Source: an uncultured Oscillospiraceae bacterium
Lineage (GTDB): Bacteria; Bacillota; Clostridia; Oscillospirales; Ruminococcaceae
DNA length: 22,594 nucleotides
Assembly: GCA_934456315.1 (NCBI GenBank)
Contig: CAKSHG010000013.1
Span: forward strand, 1 to 22,594
Direction: 5' to 3'
Shown: piece after piece, positions 22,350-22,594 of the stretch
Numbering within the stretch: position 1 is the first letter of the stretch
Layout: the number at the start of each line of letters is the position of its first letter
Program-made: the position numbers and the translations under genes
The notes under the pieces: generated by a model
Told to the model about the DNA's origin: nothing
Database searches by the model: none
Seen by the model: the letters and a program-made list of their open reading frames with translations, nothing else

Positions 22350-22594
22350 TTGAAACCTCCGCTGATAAGCTTTGAAATATCTCCGAACGTCACCACAAGC
22401 ATAAGCACCATAAGCAGGCCGAATCCCACCAGGTGGACAACGCCCTCGATTTCAGGCTTGAGCGGCTTGCGGCGTATCGCCTCGATAAGCAGGAACAGGA
22501 ACCGGCAGCCGTCCAGCGCCGGGATAGGCAGCAGATTGAAAACTCCGACGTTGATCGTTATGAACGCGAACAGATAGCAGAACGACGGAAGCCC
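22346..22594 (-). CDS. rseP: RseP-type M50 site-2 membrane metalloprotease (C-terminal part, 5' end outside the window)
   Basis: The last 82 residues of an intramembrane zinc metalloprotease that cleaves membrane-anchored regulatory proteins such as anti-sigma factors. It shows the membrane segment with NVGVFNLLPIPALDGCRF, containing the LDG motif whose aspartate is the third zinc ligand, then a last transmembrane helix (VHLVGFGLLMVLMLVVTFGD). The usual LDGGR/H is LDGCR here, a change beside the metal ligand but not of it. The TGA overlaps the ispG TTG start. The HExxH motif and PDZ domain lie beyond the window edge. Confidence 0.92.
   Translation of the reverse strand, partial: GLPSFCYLFAFITINVGVFNLLPIPALDGCRFLFLLIEAIRRKPLKPEIEGVVHLVGFGLLMVLMLVVTFGDISKLISGGFN

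Overview
The window is a stretch of bacterial chromosome. Gene content, AAAGGAG-type ribosome binding sites, canonical sigma-A promoters, a PolC-type replicative polymerase, the HisZ/short-HisG pair and a Rex-type operator on adhE all point to a Gram-positive anaerobe of the Clostridia, probably a Ruminococcaceae/Oscillospirales relative. That placement is inferred from gene style; no rRNA is present. I saw no tRNA, rRNA, CRISPR array, insertion sequence or phage gene.

Left part, + strand (1-7334): the tail of an unidentified gene with its terminator; ilvB-ilvN (acetolactate synthase) behind a TTGACA-17-TAAAAT promoter with an 8-bp dyad over the -10; a terminator; a TTG-started LysR-type regulator with dyads upstream; then adhE (bifunctional aldehyde/alcohol dehydrogenase). 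adhE has an extended -10 promoter overlapped by the Rex-like palindrome TGTTAAAATATTAACA and a GC-rich leader of about 200 nt that can fold into several hairpins and also contains a 55-codon ORF ending on the adhE ribosome binding site. After the adhE terminator comes an APH-family kinase. Two adjacent hairpins close the convergent junction.

Middle and right part, - strand (22594 down to 7427): rseP (partial)-ispG-polC, then a long histidine cluster driven by a perfect TTGACA-17-TATAAT promoter. Its order is hisZ-hisG-hisD-hisB-Nudix-hisH-hisA-hisF-DUF4253-hisI-hisE-sigma-like protein. Most junctions are overlaps or gaps of a few bases; the exceptions are hisH/hisA (59 bp, with an 11-bp inverted repeat) and DUF4253/hisI (129 bp, with its own TTGCAA-17-TATACT promoter). 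hisC and a histidinol-phosphate phosphatase are not here and must lie elsewhere. The cluster ends with an unusual protein that looks like an ECF sigma factor followed by a transmembrane helix. A separately promoted gene for a Lys/Ala/Pro-tailed protein with an SCP2-like C-terminal domain follows.

The genes cover branched-chain amino acid entry (IlvBN), fermentative NADH disposal (AdhE), histidine synthesis, isoprenoid synthesis (IspG) and DNA replication (PolC). The unexplained parts are the adhE leader and small ORF, the membrane-anchored sigma-like protein, and the Nudix and DUF4253 genes in the his operon.
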